Part shown: positions 5,450 to 5,724 of the stretch, in pieces | Position numbering within the stretch: position 1 is the stretch's first letter | Layout of the letters: every line of letters begins with the position of its first letter | DNA from: Spirochaetales bacterium | GTDB lineage: Bacteria; Spirochaetota; Spirochaetia; SZUA-6; DRHE01 | Reading direction: 5' to 3' | Assembly: GCA_016935715.1 (NCBI GenBank) | Contig: JAFGQJ010000026.1 | Location: forward strand, 1 to 5,724 | Length of the DNA stretch: 5,724 nucleotides | The notes under the pieces: model-generated | Databases searched by the model: none | What the model was told of the DNA's origin: nothing | What the model saw: only the letters and a program-made list of their open reading frames with translations | Position numbers and translations under genes: made by a program

Positions 5450-5724
5450 ATGGCGGAACGAGATCGAGAAACGGCGCTGCGGGAAAAGACTCCGGCGAGA
5501 AGGGCCTGGACCACCTTCTCGAAGAACAAGACCGCTCTGGCCGGCGGAGTCGTGGCGATCCTGATCGTTCTGGTCGCGATATCCGCGAAGTGGATCGCTC
5601 CCCACGACCCGCTGGTGCAGAATCCCTACACGCGGCTCACCGGCTCGAGCAGCGCGCATCTGCTCGGCACCGACGATTTCGGCCGGGACGTGCTCTCCCG
5701 CATCATCTGGGGCAGCAGGATCTC
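5450..5724 (+). CDS. ABC importer permease, DppC/OppC type, cut by the window end
   Basis: The first 91 codons of the partner permease, which pairs with the DppB-type subunit to complete the channel. A charged cytoplasmic N-terminus (1-27) is followed by one hydrophobic helix (about 28-47), then IAPHDP and the family hallmark GTDDFGRDVLSR (73-84), which continues into WGSR. These are standard for the N-terminal (OppC_N-like) part of DppC/OppC proteins. The reading frame runs open to the window edge, so the coupling loop and the remaining helices are not visible. The gene follows the first permease by 30 bases. ATG 5450 is the likely start, but AGAGG abuts it with no spacing; an in-frame TTG at 5435 is an alternative. 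ATPase genes (DppD/DppF type) are expected next but lie outside. Confidence 0.93.
   Translation, partial: MAERDRETALREKTPARRAWTTFSKNKTALAGGVVAILIVLVAISAKWIAPHDPLVQNPYTRLTGSSSAHLLGTDDFGRDVLSRIIWGSRI

Noticed and set aside
4385..5659. 424-codon open frame on the minus strand, opposite both permease genes
   Set aside because: It overlaps two clear permeases and the gaps around them. The translation is low-complexity (His, Gln, Asp, Gly-rich) with no domain, and no ribosome site or promoter is evident. It is a shadow of the real genes.

Overview
The window is GC-rich bacterial DNA with dense, well-spaced genes. It most resembles a free-living spirochaete or another diderm. Two clues point this way. 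The solute-binding protein has a signal peptide with no lipobox cysteine, so it would be soluble in a periplasm, and its mature N-terminus (AGQGEK followed by acidic and Lys residues) is of a kind common in Spirochaetota binding proteins. This placement is inferred from style, not from a marker gene.

Layout. Positions 2-1033 hold the 3' part of a radical SAM gene with a C-terminal cysteine region of SPASM type. Thirteen bases later, on the same strand, lies a patatin-like phospholipase (1047-2075). A small FHA-domain protein is encoded convergently on the minus strand (2135-2551). A roughly 210-bp divergent control region follows. It carries a near-consensus minus-strand promoter for the FHA gene and a perfect-consensus plus-strand promoter (TTGACA, 17 bp, TATAAT), plus two inverted repeats that could be operators. 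The rest of the window is a peptide/nickel-type (Dpp/Opp) ABC importer operon: family 5 solute-binding protein (2761-4416), first permease (4478-5419) and the start of the second permease (5450 to the window end). The two ATPase genes are expected downstream but are not in view.

How it works together. The importer genes form one transcription unit. The binding protein has a strong promoter and a strong Shine-Dalgarno sequence. A small hairpin and a weak ribosome site precede the first permease, which fits the usual excess of binding protein over membrane subunits. The radical SAM and patatin genes look co-transcribed, but nothing here ties them to the importer. The FHA gene shares a regulatory region with the importer and could be co-regulated with it.

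I see no mobile element, CRISPR array, RNA gene or clearly new multi-gene system. The points most worth a second look are the divergent promoter region with its inverted repeats, a textbook EF-hand/dockerin-like calcium loop inside the binding protein, and the radical SAM-patatin pair.
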